From the NCBI GenBank assembly GCA_020628425.1, contig JAHDEZ010000006.1, forward strand, positions 1 to 64,000: DNA of 64,000 nucleotides. The letters run 5' to 3'. The first letter of the stretch is position 1, and each line of letters starts with the position of its first letter. The notes under the pieces were generated by a model. It had not been told where the DNA came from and made no database searches. It saw only the letters and a list, made by a program, of their open reading frames with translations. Below are positions 46,230-54,713 of the stretch, in pieces. The DNA is from Hellea sp. (GTDB lineage Bacteria; Pseudomonadota; Alphaproteobacteria; Caulobacterales; Maricaulaceae). The position numbers and the translations under genes were made by a program.

Positions 46230-47270
46230 TTATCCGGCCGCTTCCTGTTCGGCACTCCATTGCCCCATAGAGGCTAGGCCATTCATGCGGGCGCGGTGAT
46301 GAAAGGCTTTCTGTGCCGCGTCATAATTGGCACTGTCGCCCGCCCAGGTAAAGAGCGCAGATTGTTGCAGAGCCCGGCCATAGGAATAGGTGAGGTTCCA
46401 TGGGAAACCACCGATTTCATTCATGGCATTCAGATTTTCAGTCGCTGCAACATTATCCTGACCACCGGACAGGAACGCAATGCCTGGAACCGCAGACGGT
46501 ACACAGTCTTTGAGAACTTGAACGGTCCGCTCAGCCACTTCTTCGACAGATGGCTGTGTTGGGCAACGCTTACCCGCCACGACCATATTCGGTTTCAAGA
46601 TGGTTCCTTCGAGAATGACCCCTTGCTCATAGAGATCTGAGTACAGCGTTTTCAAGACATTCTCTGTCACATCGTGACAGGTTTGAATACCATGATAGCC
46701 ACCCATCAATACTTCCGGTTCTACGATAGGGACAATATTGGCTTCCTGACATAACGCCGCGTAACGGGCGAGGGCATGTGTATTGGCTTTAATTGCGCCC
46801 CAGCTTGGGGTCACTCTGTCAGCTGTATCGGGATTAGAAATCTCAATCACGGCCCGCCATTTGGCAAAGCGCGCTCCCAAATCATAATATTCCGCTAGCC
46901 GCGCGCGCAGACCATCCAGCCCTTCTGTAATGGTTTCACCGGGACGACCGGCCATAGGCTTTGCGCCCATATCAACTTTGATACCCGGAATGGCATCATG
47001 ACTGCGGATTAAATCCACAAGCGGCGTACCGTCTTTCGCGCTCTGACGCAGGGTCTCATCATACAGAATGACACCGGAAATGTGGTTCTTCATAGCGTCT
47101 TCAGTTCTGAACAACATCTCACGCCAGTCACGGCGTTTGTCTTCAGTCGAGACTGTATTAATAGAATCGAAGCGCTTTTTAATCGTGCCTGTCGACTCGT
47201 CAGCAGCCAACAGCCCCTGACCTGGCGTTACCATTTTTACGGCAATATTATTTAATTGTTCGAGATTCAT
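46230..47270 (-). CDS. fbaB: fructose-bisphosphate aldolase, class I
   Basis: Class I aldolase cleaves fructose 1,6-bisphosphate through a Schiff-base lysine. The 346-residue protein shows the animal/plant-like class I pattern: GLLAADESTGTIKKRF at the N-terminus, EPEVLM, and the active-site lysine in TILKPNM, with LSGGQ later. It lacks the zinc ligands of class II enzymes. It is the last gene of the gap-pgk-fba unit, 12 bases after pgk. Bacterial use of the symbol fbaB varies. Confidence 0.94.
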   Translation of the reverse strand: MNLEQLNNIAVKMVTPGQGLLAADESTGTIKKRFDSINTVSTEDKRRDWREMLFRTEDAMKNHISGVILYDETLRQSAKDGTPLVDLIRSHDAIPGIKVDMGAKPMAGRPGETITEGLDGLRARLAEYYDLGARFAKWRAVIEISNPDTADRVTPSWGAIKANTHALARYAALCQEANIVPIVEPEVLMGGYHGIQTCHDVTENVLKTLYSDLYEQGVILEGTILKPNMVVAGKRCPTQPSVEEVAERTVQVLKDCVPSAVPGIAFLSGGQDNVAATENLNAMNEIGGFPWNLTYSYGRALQQSALFTWAGDSANYDAAQKAFHHRARMNGLASMGQWSAEQEAAG

Positions 47271-47282
47271 TTTACTCTCCGA

Positions 47283-48452
47283 TTAGACTTTGAGAATTTC
47301 CACACCAGGTAAGGCCTTGCCTTCCATCCATTCCAGGAAGGCACCTCCGGCAGTTGAGATAAATGTGAAATTGTCCGCAGCGCCGGCATGTTTCAAAGCG
47401 GCAACCGTGTCGCCACCTCCTGCCACAGCAATCAGACCATTTTCCTTGACGCGTTTTCCGGCATAATTTGCGGCTTCCACCGTGGATGTGTCAAACGGGG
47501 TGATTTCAAAAGCGCCTAAAGGCCCATTCCAGATAAGCGTCTTGGCCCGGTCGATCGCATCGAGCAGACCTTCGACTGTTTCCGGGCCCGCATCCAGAAT
47601 CATTTCGTTGGCTTTGACGTCATTCAAACCGCATACGCGGTGCGGTGCATTCGCCGCAAATTCTGTGGCGGCAACAACGTCAATAGGTAGGAGGATCTGA
47701 CAATTCGCTTTCTGCGCGGCGGTCATGATGTCTCGAGCCGTGTCGGCCAAATCATGTTCACACAAAGAATTGCCGACGTCATACCCTTGAGCCGCTAGAA
47801 ATGTATTGGCCATGCCGCCGCCGATGGCCAGCATATCCAGCTTGTCGACAAGGTTTTTCAGCAGGTCGATTTTAGTAGAAACTTTTGCACCACCCACGAC
47901 ACCTAACACAGGTTGTCTTGGGTTTTCCAACGCCTGCGCGAGATGATCCAGTTCGCGTTCCATAGACAATCCGGCATAAGCGGGGAGGAATTTTGCCAGT
48001 CCGGCACTTGAAACATGGTTGCGGTGTGATGCGGAAAAAGCGTCCTGAATAAACACGTCTCCCATAGATGCCCAGCGTTTTGCGAGATCTTCATCGCCCT
48101 TGGTTTCACCTGCTTCGAACCGGGTGTTTTCCACGAGGGTGATATTTTCGGAAATGTCTGCAGCATTTGAACCGTCAATAAAGCCGATCGTTTCGCCGAG
48201 ATGCTCATTTAAAACAGGCAAAAGAAAGTCCAGAGAGAGATCTGGTCTGACCTCGCCTTTAGGACGTCCGAAATGGCTTAAAATTACCAGCTTGGCGCCG
48301 GCGTCACGGATAGCGCGCAACGTTGGTAGCGCGGCCTGAATACGTGTGTCGTCCGAAATAGAACCGTCCTCTGCGCGAGGGACATTAAAATCTACTCTGA
48401 CAATGGCCGTTTTACCGGATAAGTTTGCGTCTTCCAGACGTCGAAAATGCAT
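47283..48452 (-). CDS. pgk: phosphoglycerate kinase
   Basis: Pgk transfers phosphate from 1,3-bisphosphoglycerate to ADP. The 389-residue protein has the conserved VRVDFNVP, LSHFGRPKG, NTRFEAGE, VVGGAKVSTKI and GGGDTVAALKHAGA motifs. It lies between gap and fba, 3 bases after gap, a classic glycolytic operon order. Confidence 0.97.
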   Translation of the reverse strand: MHFRRLEDANLSGKTAIVRVDFNVPRAEDGSISDDTRIQAALPTLRAIRDAGAKLVILSHFGRPKGEVRPDLSLDFLLPVLNEHLGETIGFIDGSNAADISENITLVENTRFEAGETKGDEDLAKRWASMGDVFIQDAFSASHRNHVSSAGLAKFLPAYAGLSMERELDHLAQALENPRQPVLGVVGGAKVSTKIDLLKNLVDKLDMLAIGGGMANTFLAAQGYDVGNSLCEHDLADTARDIMTAAQKANCQILLPIDVVAATEFAANAPHRVCGLNDVKANEMILDAGPETVEGLLDAIDRAKTLIWNGPLGAFEITPFDTSTVEAANYAGKRVKENGLIAVAGGGDTVAALKHAGAADNFTFISTAGGAFLEWMEGKALPGVEILKV

Positions 48453-48455
48453 AGT

Positions 48456-49469
48456 TTAGCCTTTGATATTTTCAGCCATGACGCGGGCAACATCGATCAT
48501 ACGATTGGCAAAGCCCCATTCATTATCATACCAGGCGATAACCTTAACTAGGTCACCTTCGATAACTTTGGTCAGCGGCGCAGCGTAGATGGATGAATGC
48601 GGGTCATGGTTCAAATCAGAAGATACAAGCGGTTCTTCTGTATAGCGAAGCACGCCTTTCATCCGTTGTTCCGAAGCCTGTTTGACTAAAGCATTCAATT
48701 CTTCGGTTGAGGTGGCGCGTTCGGGCTGAAAAGCCAAGTCAACCATAGAGACATTTGCGGTCGGTACACGCACGGCTGAACCGCTCAACTTACCGGTCAA
48801 TTCCGGGATAACCAATCCAACAGCTTTGGCAGCCCCCGTAGACGTCGGGATCATGTTTTGGCCTGCGGCACGCGCCCGGTAGAGGTCTTTATGTGAATTA
48901 TCCAGAATTCGCTGGTCCTGCGTATAAGCATGAACCGTTGTCATGAACCCACGGCGAATGCCAACGGCGTCCATGAGCACATCTGCTAAAGGTGCCAGGC
49001 AATTCGTTGTACAAGACGCACAGGAAACTATAAGATCCGTTGAGGTCAGGTCTTCATGGTTTACGCCATAAACAATGGTTTTATCCACGCCCTCTGCAGG
49101 CGCTGAAATCAGAACGCTTTTGGCACCAGCATCAATATGAGGCTGCGCCCGTTCTTTTGTGCGGAAAACGCCGGAGCATTCCATGACGACATCCACGTCC
49201 AAGGCGCCCCAATTTACATCTGCGGGGTTTCGCTCTTGCGTAACGCGTACTTTTCCACGTCCAAAGTCCATAAAACCTTCCCCGGTTTTGACTTCGGTCC
49301 CAAAACGTCCATGGACGCTGTCATAGCGCAATAGATGAGCTGAGGTCTCCAGCGCACCGGGACTGTTAATAGCAACAATCTCGATATCTTGTATGTTATA
49401 TTCGCTTACGGCGCGGGTAACGAGGCGACCAATGCGGCCGAAACCGTTAATCCCAATTTTGATTGTCAT
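48456..49469 (-). CDS. gap: glyceraldehyde-3-phosphate dehydrogenase, type I
   Basis: GAPDH oxidises glyceraldehyde 3-phosphate to 1,3-bisphosphoglycerate. The 337-residue protein has GINGFGRIGR, the catalytic cysteine in SCASCTTNC, and the catalytic histidine in TTVHAYTQDQ. The residue after AIN that is normally Asp in NAD-specific enzymes is replaced (AINSPGALETS), so NADP use or dual specificity is possible. It opens the gap-pgk-fba operon. Confidence 0.97.
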   Translation of the reverse strand: MTIKIGINGFGRIGRLVTRAVSEYNIQDIEIVAINSPGALETSAHLLRYDSVHGRFGTEVKTGEGFMDFGRGKVRVTQERNPADVNWGALDVDVVMECSGVFRTKERAQPHIDAGAKSVLISAPAEGVDKTIVYGVNHEDLTSTDLIVSCASCTTNCLAPLADVLMDAVGIRRGFMTTVHAYTQDQRILDNSHKDLYRARAAGQNMIPTSTGAAKAVGLVIPELTGKLSGSAVRVPTANVSMVDLAFQPERATSTEELNALVKQASEQRMKGVLRYTEEPLVSSDLNHDPHSSIYAAPLTKVIEGDLVKVIAWYDNEWGFANRMIDVARVMAENIKG

Positions 49470-49663
49470 GACAAAATACCTGTTCGTTTTTCAAACATAT
49501 ACAGTTTAAAGCTTAAAATTCCTTTTGCAGATGAAATGTTTTCTGCGACCTAACTTCGCGCAGGAAATGGCGAAGCCCCTATCTCAAGTCAATAAGTTAT
49601 GGCTTGTTGTTGCTGTAAAAATCAGGCTATTCTAGTAAAAATTTGATCGAACCGGGGATTTAT

Positions 49664-49960
49664 ATGAATGACAGCGCTGACATCCGAGTCGCCGCCGAAA
49701 AATTAAACGCTGCGTTAAAAAATCTGGAAGACGCGGTAGGTCCGATGTTGGCGGATCTGCAGGATCTCAAGCAGTTTAAGAGCGAATCAGAGAATTTCGT
49801 CGAAGACCGGGCCAAACTGGCTCAGGCGCTCGACGACGCGAAAGCACGCGGGGCGCAATTTGAAGACAGAGAAATCGAGTTCCGACGATTGGCCGATGAA
49901 ACGACGGCTGAACTAGACCAGGTTATCGCCAAGGTTCAAAATGTATTGGAGCGTGATTAA
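49664..49960 (+). CDS. coiled-coil partner of ZapA (DUF4164/ZauP-like)
   Basis: The 98-residue protein is almost entirely coiled coil (IRVAAEKLNAALKNLEDAV, LAQALDDAKARGAQFEDRE), with no membrane segment. In alphaproteobacteria a DUF4164/ZauP-type protein is encoded directly before zapA and works with it at the Z-ring. The start at 49664 has a GGGGA site. Its stop overlaps the zapA start by one base (TAATG). Confidence 0.8.
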   Translation: MNDSADIRVAAEKLNAALKNLEDAVGPMLADLQDLKQFKSESENFVEDRAKLAQALDDAKARGAQFEDREIEFRRLADETTAELDQVIAKVQNVLERD

Positions 49961-50319
49961 TGGCCAAGGTGAACATAACCGTAAATGGACGCCGCTACGC
50001 TTTGGGGTGCGATGACGGAGAAGAAGAACGCTTACTGGTACTGGGGCAGAAATTTGACAATCGTATCAAAGAGCTGGCCAATCAATTTGGTCAAATCGGT
50101 GATCTGCGCCTGTTAGTTATGGCCGGTATCACGATGATGGATGAGCTAGAAGACACAGACAGTCTGGTTGAACAAAAGGCTGAACGTCTGGCGGCCGATG
50201 TACGCCGCGCCAGCGAAGATGCCGTCAGCGCGGCCAAAAAACGAGAGGCCGAAGCTTCTAGAAGTTTACTGGAAGCCGCGAAACGGATCGACAATTTAGC
50301 CAATAAATTGAACGGCTAG
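49960..50319 (+). CDS. zapA: cell division protein ZapA
   Basis: ZapA bundles FtsZ filaments at the division site. The 119-residue protein has the ZapA core VNITVNGRRYALGC, LGQKFDNRIKELANQ and LLVMAGITMMDEL, followed by a coiled coil rich in Ala, Glu and Arg. It is coupled to the coiled-coil gene upstream. Its 3' end is two bases from the convergent cyclophilin gene. Confidence 0.9.
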   Translation: MAKVNITVNGRRYALGCDDGEEERLLVLGQKFDNRIKELANQFGQIGDLRLLVMAGITMMDELEDTDSLVEQKAERLAADVRRASEDAVSAAKKREAEASRSLLEAAKRIDNLANKLNG

Positions 50320-50321
50320 TT

Positions 50322-51002
50322 TTACTTCCTGTAGGCCCGTTTGATGAAAACAGGCTGCCTAAGAAGCTGTTCTCCCATCAACGCAAATTCAGGGGGTTGC
50401 TGTTTGGCCTCTTCCGGGCTTGAGGTTCTTTGTTGCTGAATGTGATAGGCAACAGCCAGTCCTTTGGTTACGCGTCCGAACACAGCAAATCCCTGACCAT
50501 CTGGATTGCGGATACCGCCATGATTCAGCACTTTATTATCATCGAGATTTATAAAAAAGAAGGCGGCGGAGGCGGAGCCGATTTCACCGCGTGCCAGTGC
50601 GAGAGCGCCAGTGATATTTTGAAAACCTGTTTGTTGTGTAGACTCATGCTCAGCCACAAGGGTCAAGTCCTTTAAATCTAACCGACCGCCCTGAATGATC
50701 GATAGATCATGGTTTTGTTTGTCATTTTCTGACGTGACGACACGGTAAAATCCCTGACCGTCATAGAGACCTTTGTCGACATAATAGAGGAAGTCCGCCG
50801 CGGATTTGGGTGCGCGCTCGGTGTAAACGTCCACATGAATTTCACCCAGATCTGTCTCCAGGACAACGCCAACGGCTTGGCCGGGGTTGCTGAATGCTGG
50901 GCCGGCATCCGGATAACTGCCGGATAACGGTACAATGCCTGTGTCATCGCCTCCGCATCCGACCAATGTCAGTGCGGCAATCCCCATGAGTATTTTTTTC
51001 AT
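50322..51002 (-). CDS. cyclophilin-type peptidyl-prolyl isomerase lipoprotein
   Basis: The 226-residue protein has a lipobox (TLVGC) and a cyclophilin domain: VLETDLGEIHVDVYTERAPKS, GLYDGQGFYRV, GALALARGEIGSASAAFFINL-like text and FAVFGRV. It aids folding outside the cytoplasm. Its ATG overlaps the stop of a small upstream membrane-protein gene by 4 bases (ATGA). Confidence 0.9.
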   Translation of the reverse strand: MKKILMGIAALTLVGCGGDDTGIVPLSGSYPDAGPAFSNPGQAVGVVLETDLGEIHVDVYTERAPKSAADFLYYVDKGLYDGQGFYRVVTSENDKQNHDLSIIQGGRLDLKDLTLVAEHESTQQTGFQNITGALALARGEIGSASAAFFFINLDDNKVLNHGGIRNPDGQGFAVFGRVTKGLAVAYHIQQQRTSSPEEAKQQPPEFALMGEQLLRQPVFIKRAYRK

Positions 51003-51157
51003 TCGCTACCACCTTGTAGACGCGTAACAGTTTCGGTGATCGCAAAAGCGGCCAATCCGACCATCAAGCTTGCCATTGGATTACGAATAGACAGAAAAGC
51101 GATAATGCCGGCTGCGCAGCCCAAAATGACTGATAGCGTATTTATACTAAAGGACAT
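50999..51157 (-). CDS. 52-residue membrane protein, short gene
   Basis: This ORF encodes 52 residues beginning MSFSINTLSVILGC and ending RLQGGSE, with two short hydrophobic segments (VILGCAAGIIAFLSI and SLMVGLAAFAITETV). An AAGGTAAG ribosome binding site precedes the ATG by about 5 bases. It overlaps the cyclophilin start by 4 bases and follows the HNH gene by 18 bases, so it sits inside a three-gene operon. No family is known to me. The tight spacing and the ribosome binding site argue that it is real. Confidence 0.6.
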   Translation of the reverse strand: MSFSINTLSVILGCAAGIIAFLSIRNPMASLMVGLAAFAITETVTRLQGGSE

Positions 51158-51175
51158 GGCTTACCTTTTTGCGAC

Positions 51176-51763
51176 TCAAGAACTCTTAAGTTCTACGTCC
51201 CAGTACAGATAGTCAAGCCAGCTTTCATGCAAATGGTTAGGCGGGAATTTACGTCCTTGCGCCTGCAATTGATGCATGGTCGGTTTATAGGGTTTTATGG
51301 CCAGTGACATGCCGGCTTCTTTGGGCTTTCGCCCGCCTTTTTTGAGATTACATCTCGAACAAGCCGCAGCAATATTGGTCCAGCTGGTTTTGCCGCCTAG
51401 GCGCCGGGGAATAACATGATCAAAAGTCAGCTCGTCGGCACTGCCGCAATAAACGCACTGAAACCCGTCTCGCAGAAATAAGTTAAATCGCGTGAAGGCT
51501 GGAGAGCGGTTTTGGGCCACATAATCCTTGAGGGCGACCACACTTGGCAGTTGCATTTCGAAACTGGCGGAGCGAACGGTTCGCTCATAATGGTCGACTA
51601 CATTGACCCGGTCCAGGAACACAGCTTTCACGGCATCCTGCCAAGACCAGAGTGACAGTGGAAAATATGATAGAGGTTGATAATCTGCGTTGAGAATGAG
51701 GCAGGGACAAGATCCCAGGGGCAGGCTTTCTTTTGGTATGTCCGGGAGTTCCATCATAGACAT
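51176..51763 (-). CDS. HNH endonuclease family protein
   Basis: The 195-residue protein has an HNH domain with two CxxC pairs (CVYCGS and CSRCN) and the DHVIPRRLGG segment carrying the catalytic histidine. It is the compact cyanobacterial/alphaproteobacterial type with N-terminal LILNADYQPLSYFPLSLWSWQDAV. Such proteins are common housekeeping-like HNH proteins whose biological role is unclear. A GGGAG site precedes the ATG. It heads the operon with the 52-residue protein and cyclophilin. Confidence 0.88.
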   Translation of the reverse strand: MSMMELPDIPKESLPLGSCPCLILNADYQPLSYFPLSLWSWQDAVKAVFLDRVNVVDHYERTVRSASFEMQLPSVVALKDYVAQNRSPAFTRFNLFLRDGFQCVYCGSADELTFDHVIPRRLGGKTSWTNIAAACSRCNLKKGGRKPKEAGMSLAIKPYKPTMHQLQAQGRKFPPNHLHESWLDYLYWDVELKSS

Positions 51764-51911
51764 GACATATCTCCCTCGCGCATTGACTGTACCGATTTAT
51801 AGATTTCGATTCCAAATAGCCTGAACCCTATCTCCTTTTCTTCCGATTCTGCTGCAAGCTAACCAAAATAGCCGCACCATGGCAAGGGAGTAGACTTTCT
51901 CTTCACTTTGG

Positions 51912-51926
51912 TTAATACATGGTTAA
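51912..51926 (+). promoter_or_regulatory. CtrA-like box upstream of the beta-propeller gene
   Basis: The sequence is TTAATACATGGTTAA, a perfect TTAA-N7-TTAA. It lies 22 bases upstream of the 51949 start codon, a position that would favour repression or a very short leader. Confidence 0.5.
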
Positions 51927-51948
51927 GGCTTTGGGGGGAAACAAGGCT

Positions 51949-53214
51949 ATGAAACGAATTCTTGCATATAGCCTGACGTGCCTGATGGGGTTGGCGTTTT
52001 GTGGTGCAACAGTCGAGGCGCAGTCGCTTATTAGTGTCGGATATGAACGGGCGCCCGAAGAACGCACAATTCCGTTAAATGCGCGTAATCGCAGCCCATC
52101 TGAATTCCCTGTCGTGAAAGCCGGTTTACAGCCTTCCATATTCTCAAAAGGTTTCGGTGAGGTCGTGGACCTCGCTCTCGGAGAGCAGGGCGAGCTATAT
52201 ATTCTGGATGGACGCAACGGTCGGATAACCGTCATCACAGACCGCAATAGAGACGGAATGCCGGATATCACTCGGAAGCTTTCTGTGACGTTTAATCAAC
52301 CCCGTTCTCTGGTCGCTCATGAAGGTCGGCTTTACGTAGCCGATCAGGATGCGGTCTGGATTTATGAAGCTGGTGAAAAGAAACTATTTGCATCATTAGC
52401 CAATGTGGACATTCACAGAAATCATCTCCCCATTATTGTATCGCCTGACGGCAATCAGATCTTACTTGGGATTAACTTCAAAAACGGTACGTCCAGCGTG
52501 TTGGCGCTGAATGCGAAAACCGGTTTTGCGGCCATTCAAGCGACCGGAACAGGTCCCATCTCTGCGATGGCTCAAGCCAAAGGTTCGCTTTTATGGCTGA
52601 GTATCGATAACCGCCTGATCCCCGTTTCCAATGGTCAGTTTGACGAGGCAATGGCACGTCAATTACCTGCTGCAGATGGCATAAAAGCGGTTTACCTGCC
52701 CGATGCCGAGCAATTAACTGCCAAAGGTCTGGGGTATCTCGCAGGGCAGTTTTTAGTGTCTCAAGAACAGGAATTTTATAACCGAAAACCGGGCGAAACC
52801 AGCCGAAACGTCGTGGCTATTTCCAGTACATTTGGCCAACCTGACGGATCTGCTGTACCCGTCATCGCGGGATTTTTAGGCAATCATGGCCGCTCAGCCT
52901 GGGGTCAGCCGGGCGCCATGGTTTGGGATGAACGGGGTTTGTTCCTCGCGGATCAACAAAACGGTATTATTTGGCGCATACATCAACTCGAACCCAAAAT
53001 CACATTTTCAGATCGTGCAGAGCCTGTGAAGTTTTACGAAGCTGAAGACGTCAAAAAGCCCAAAGCCAGTTGGGGCAGTTCCATTGAAAACGGCTCATCT
53101 ATTGTGACCGGCTCGGCTCTAGCAACGGATTGGGAAGAGAATAAACTCATTCCCAAAGAAACTCTGATGGAGCGACTCCGCCGCGAGGAAAAAGAAGCGA
53201 CGGACACGGATTAG
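51949..53214 (+). CDS. exported beta-propeller protein (NHL/PQQ-dehydrogenase-like)
   Basis: The 421-residue protein has a signal peptide (CLMGLAFCGATVEAQ) and repeated beta-propeller blades (LALGEQGELYILDGRNGRIT, LVAHEGRLYVADQDAVWIY, PGAMVWDERGLFLADQQNGI). The overall plan resembles sugar-dehydrogenase-type or NHL propellers, but no cofactor residues could be assigned. The C-terminus ends in a charged coiled region (LMERLRREEKEATDTD). The ATG at 51949 is chosen because the upstream extension overlaps a CtrA-like box. Confidence 0.7.
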   Translation: MKRILAYSLTCLMGLAFCGATVEAQSLISVGYERAPEERTIPLNARNRSPSEFPVVKAGLQPSIFSKGFGEVVDLALGEQGELYILDGRNGRITVITDRNRDGMPDITRKLSVTFNQPRSLVAHEGRLYVADQDAVWIYEAGEKKLFASLANVDIHRNHLPIIVSPDGNQILLGINFKNGTSSVLALNAKTGFAAIQATGTGPISAMAQAKGSLLWLSIDNRLIPVSNGQFDEAMARQLPAADGIKAVYLPDAEQLTAKGLGYLAGQFLVSQEQEFYNRKPGETSRNVVAISSTFGQPDGSAVPVIAGFLGNHGRSAWGQPGAMVWDERGLFLADQQNGIIWRIHQLEPKITFSDRAEPVKFYEAEDVKKPKASWGSSIENGSSIVTGSALATDWEENKLIPKETLMERLRREEKEATDTD

Positions 53215-54713
53215 GCAATTCGGATTTTATGATCCAGCAACTGACCAAGCTTTTCTAAACGGTGTGCGACCCGTTCGGTCAGGACATTGCTCCAGGCGGG
53301 TTTGGCAGCAATGGTTAGAACTCCATTTTCAGCTCGAACAGAAATCTGCCTCAACAAGACTGGCGAACGGCCGGATGCTACAACGGCCAGGCGAATGGCT
53401 GAACCGAAAATCATGGCTGCATGGCGTTCTCTTTGTGTAAGTAATAAGTTGATAGCGTCCTGATTGGGCGTCTGAGAATTACCTGTATAGGAATGGAATA
53501 ATATCAATGCCAGATAGGCACGTTCTTTATGGGTCAAACCCGATAATGGCGCATATAAGACATCTTCAAAAACCAGTCCTGCGCGATAATCAGGATGCAG
53601 GCCTTTCCCAATGCCCACCAGATGACAGGCCGCTTGCCGCAAACGAATTTCGTTATCTTTGTCAAATACGCTTGGGAGAATAGGTCCGAGCGGGTTTAAA
53701 AACCCTATTAAGGGCTCAGCAAAATTGACACCTTGTAGATTTCCCCGCGCCAGATCACGACAACCATCCAGCAGTCCGTCACGTTTGGACAAAGCCTCTG
53801 GCATATTGGCTTTGACGAGGCCTTCCCGCAGGCCCGTTGTCGAAATCACGACCTTACTGGGTTCCATAAAATCAAGCAATGTTTCGAGCATTAACCCACC
53901 ATAAGGCAAAGTCTCCGCCCGGCGTTGATTAATGCCCGGCCAGTCGAGCAAATCCTGCCGTCCTTCCCCGTAGGCCCATTTGGCCAGATCACGCGCAGTC
54001 CCCGGCATGAGCTCATAAGACTGCAGGGTTTTCATTGGATAGAGATGCCGTTTTTGGTGCACACCGGCCAGGTTACGCCATGCGCCGCCGATCAAATAGA
54101 GCGGTTTGCCGCCATTTTTTGGAAATGGTTTTTTGGTGATTTCGGCGTGAATGGTTTTGCGCAATTGCACGGGGTCAAACTTGGCCGTCAGGCTGAGATC
54201 GTGGCCGACGACCCGAAACGGCCCAATGGGATAAGACACGCCTTTACCAACGGTTCCGTTTTGAACCTGAATGAGCTCGAGGCTGGCACCACCCAAATCG
54301 GCGGCAATGCCGTTTGCTCGCGGTTCTGCGGCCAAAAGGCCTTGAGCCGTGAGAAAAGCTTCCTCTTGTCCTGAGACAGGCTTGATATCCAGGTCGGTTT
54401 CACGTTTGACCTGTGCGATAAATTCTCCTGCATCATTGGCATCCCGCAAAGCCGCAGTGGCCCCTATAATGATACGGTCAAGTTTCTGGGCCTCAGCTAT
54501 AGACTTAAATCGCGAAATGGCTGCAAGGGCCTCATCTTTGCCTTTAGGGCTAAGTTCACCCGTAATACTGAGATCTCGGCCCAGGCCCGCCAAAACTTTT
54601 TCATTATAGACCGGTGAAAAGGCCGCGCCGTACATTTCATAAATAACAAACCGAACGGAGTTGGAGCCGATATCGAGAATGCCCACTCTATTATAACGAA
54701 CGGTTTCAGTCAT
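53211..54713 (-). CDS. ppx: exopolyphosphatase/guanosine pentaphosphate phosphatase family
   Basis: Ppx/GppA enzymes remove terminal phosphates from polyphosphate or convert pppGpp to ppGpp. The 500-residue protein has the ASKHA nucleotide fold with VGILDIGSNSVRFVIYE, IIIGATAALRDA, PVSGQEEAFLTA and ADLGGASLELIQ, plus a long HD-type C-terminal region with CHLVGIGKGLHPDYR. The ATG at 54713 overlaps the ppk stop by 8 bases, so synthesis and breakdown enzymes are coupled. Confidence 0.93.
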   Translation of the reverse strand: MTETVRYNRVGILDIGSNSVRFVIYEMYGAAFSPVYNEKVLAGLGRDLSITGELSPKGKDEALAAISRFKSIAEAQKLDRIIIGATAALRDANDAGEFIAQVKRETDLDIKPVSGQEEAFLTAQGLLAAEPRANGIAADLGGASLELIQVQNGTVGKGVSYPIGPFRVVGHDLSLTAKFDPVQLRKTIHAEITKKPFPKNGGKPLYLIGGAWRNLAGVHQKRHLYPMKTLQSYELMPGTARDLAKWAYGEGRQDLLDWPGINQRRAETLPYGGLMLETLLDFMEPSKVVISTTGLREGLVKANMPEALSKRDGLLDGCRDLARGNLQGVNFAEPLIGFLNPLGPILPSVFDKDNEIRLRQAACHLVGIGKGLHPDYRAGLVFEDVLYAPLSGLTHKERAYLALILFHSYTGNSQTPNQDAINLLLTQRERHAAMIFGSAIRLAVVASGRSPVLLRQISVRAENGVLTIAAKPAWSNVLTERVAHRLEKLGQLLDHKIRIA

